A stretch of 51,343 nucleotides of DNA from Verrucomicrobiota bacterium (GTDB lineage Bacteria > Verrucomicrobiota > Verrucomicrobiia > Methylacidiphilales > Verrucolacustridaceae), in contig VHDM01000001.1 in NCBI GenBank assembly GCA_016876055.1, forward strand, positions 1 to 51,343, in the 5' to 3' direction. The notes under the pieces were generated by a model. The model saw nothing but the letters and a program-made list of their open reading frames with translations, made no database searches and was not told where the DNA came from. The translations under genes and the position numbers were made by a program. Shown one piece after another: positions 50,892-51,343 of this stretch. The first letter of the stretch is position 1. Every line of letters begins with the position of its first letter.

Positions 50892-51343
50892 CTACTCCTT
50901 ATCCATCATGGTCGCGGAGATCACTTCCTCCGGGGTGGTCATGCCGGAGGCCACCTTCCGGATGCCGTCCTCGCGCAAGGTCCGCATGCCCAGATCCCGT
51001 GCCCGCTGCCGGATCTTCGAGACCGGCGCGTTTTCATTGATGAGGTGCCGGATCTCGTCGTTGACCGTGAAAATCTCAAAAATGCCGGCCCGGCCGCGAT
51101 AGCCCGTGCCGCGGCAGCGATCACAGCCCCGGCCTTTGGCGAACCGGGCCTCGGCCAGGCTGGCCGCCGTCAGGTTGAGGGCGCGCAGTTCCGCCTCGGT
51201 CGGCGTGTAAGGCTCTTTGCAATCCGGGCAAATTTTGCGGATCAGGCGCTGCGCCAGGACGGCCCGGATGGAGGAGGAGACCAAAAACGGCTTCACGCCC
51301 ATGTCCACCAGCCGGGTGATTGCACTGGGCGCGTCGTTGGTGT
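50892..51343 (-). CDS. Second PilB/GspE-type ATPase, C-terminal part (cut by window edge)
   Basis: Only the last 150 codons are in the window. They match the C-terminus of the neighbouring ATPase: NDAPSAITRLVDMGV, LAQRLIRKICPDCKEPY, GRGCDRCRGTGYRGRAGIFEI and LREDGIRKVASGMTTPEEV. The zinc-binding Cys pairs (CPDC, CDRC) are kept. The reading frame runs off the right edge. In related phyla such tandem ATPase genes serve pilus assembly or type II secretion. Confidence 0.9.
   Translation of the reverse strand, partial: TNDAPSAITRLVDMGVKPFLVSSSIRAVLAQRLIRKICPDCKEPYTPTEAELRALNLTAASLAEARFAKGRGCDRCRGTGYRGRAGIFEIFTVNDEIRHLINENAPVSKIRQRARDLGMRTLREDGIRKVASGMTTPEEVISATMMDKE

Overview
The window is a gene-dense, high-GC bacterial chromosome segment, most probably from a member of the Verrucomicrobiota (PVC superphylum). 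The phylum is inferred from the DUF5069 gene, the CbpA/CbpM pair, tandem PilB-type ATPases, frequent genes without a Shine-Dalgarno sequence and gene orders typical of this group; it has not been tested with a marker gene. No insertion sequence, prophage, CRISPR array or rRNA was found, and no gene-free stretch exceeds 300 bases. There are 57 protein genes (one cut by the right edge) and six tRNAs (one cut by the left edge).

Layout. 1-331: tRNA-Tyr (partial, minus strand), tRNA-Arg and tRNA-Gly. 348-9971: a DUF255 thioredoxin-fold protein, a PUR-family nucleic-acid-binding protein, a small zincin, then an operon of a secreted WG-repeat protein carrying two lipoyl-like domains, a CbpA-type DnaJ, its CbpM modulator and DUF5069. 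SYLF and OmpA-like envelope proteins, a cupin and a GAF-PP2C phosphatase follow. 10028-13262 (minus): TPR protein, beta-carotene dioxygenase (Blh), proteorhodopsin-type proton pump and MazG. 13340-17856: aldehyde dehydrogenase, PsiE-like protein, DCC oxidoreductase plus family-5 uracil-DNA glycosylase, tRNA-Leu and GlpX. 17853-23074 (minus): RlmN, a polyprenyl sugar-phosphate transferase, and nnr-acpS-pdxJ. 23161-27731: a polymerase-only family A DNA polymerase and a SWIM-SNF2 helicase.

27738-35797 (minus): tRNA-Val and a tightly packed run read as rpoN, two ABC-2 permeases, a PurE-like fragment, hisC, tyrA, aroA, cmk and plsC, combining aromatic amino acid synthesis with CMP kinase and acyltransferase genes. 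35847-38620: WalJ-like MBL hydrolase, tRNA-Gly, and an unusual fusion of a polytopic transporter-like domain with a hot-dog thioesterase. 38633-41834 (minus): CCA-adding-type enzyme, flippase-like membrane protein and a TIM-barrel sugar-phosphate isomerase. 41935-45398 (plus): acylphosphatase, ABC-2 exporter, TPR protein and metallophosphoesterase, all joined by 4-base overlaps. 45488-47230: a four-repeat DNA-binding-type protein and a secreted protein. 47247-51343 (minus): DUF3431 protein and type IV pilus/type II secretion genes (pilC-like and two pilB-like).

Most notable items: the rhodopsin has a glycine at the position that forms the carotenoid-antenna window in xanthorhodopsin, and its retinal-producing enzyme is encoded just downstream beyond a strong hairpin. 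The transporter-thioesterase fusion and the WG/lipoyl-like secreted protein are architectures I do not recognise as described. The remainder is mostly housekeeping.
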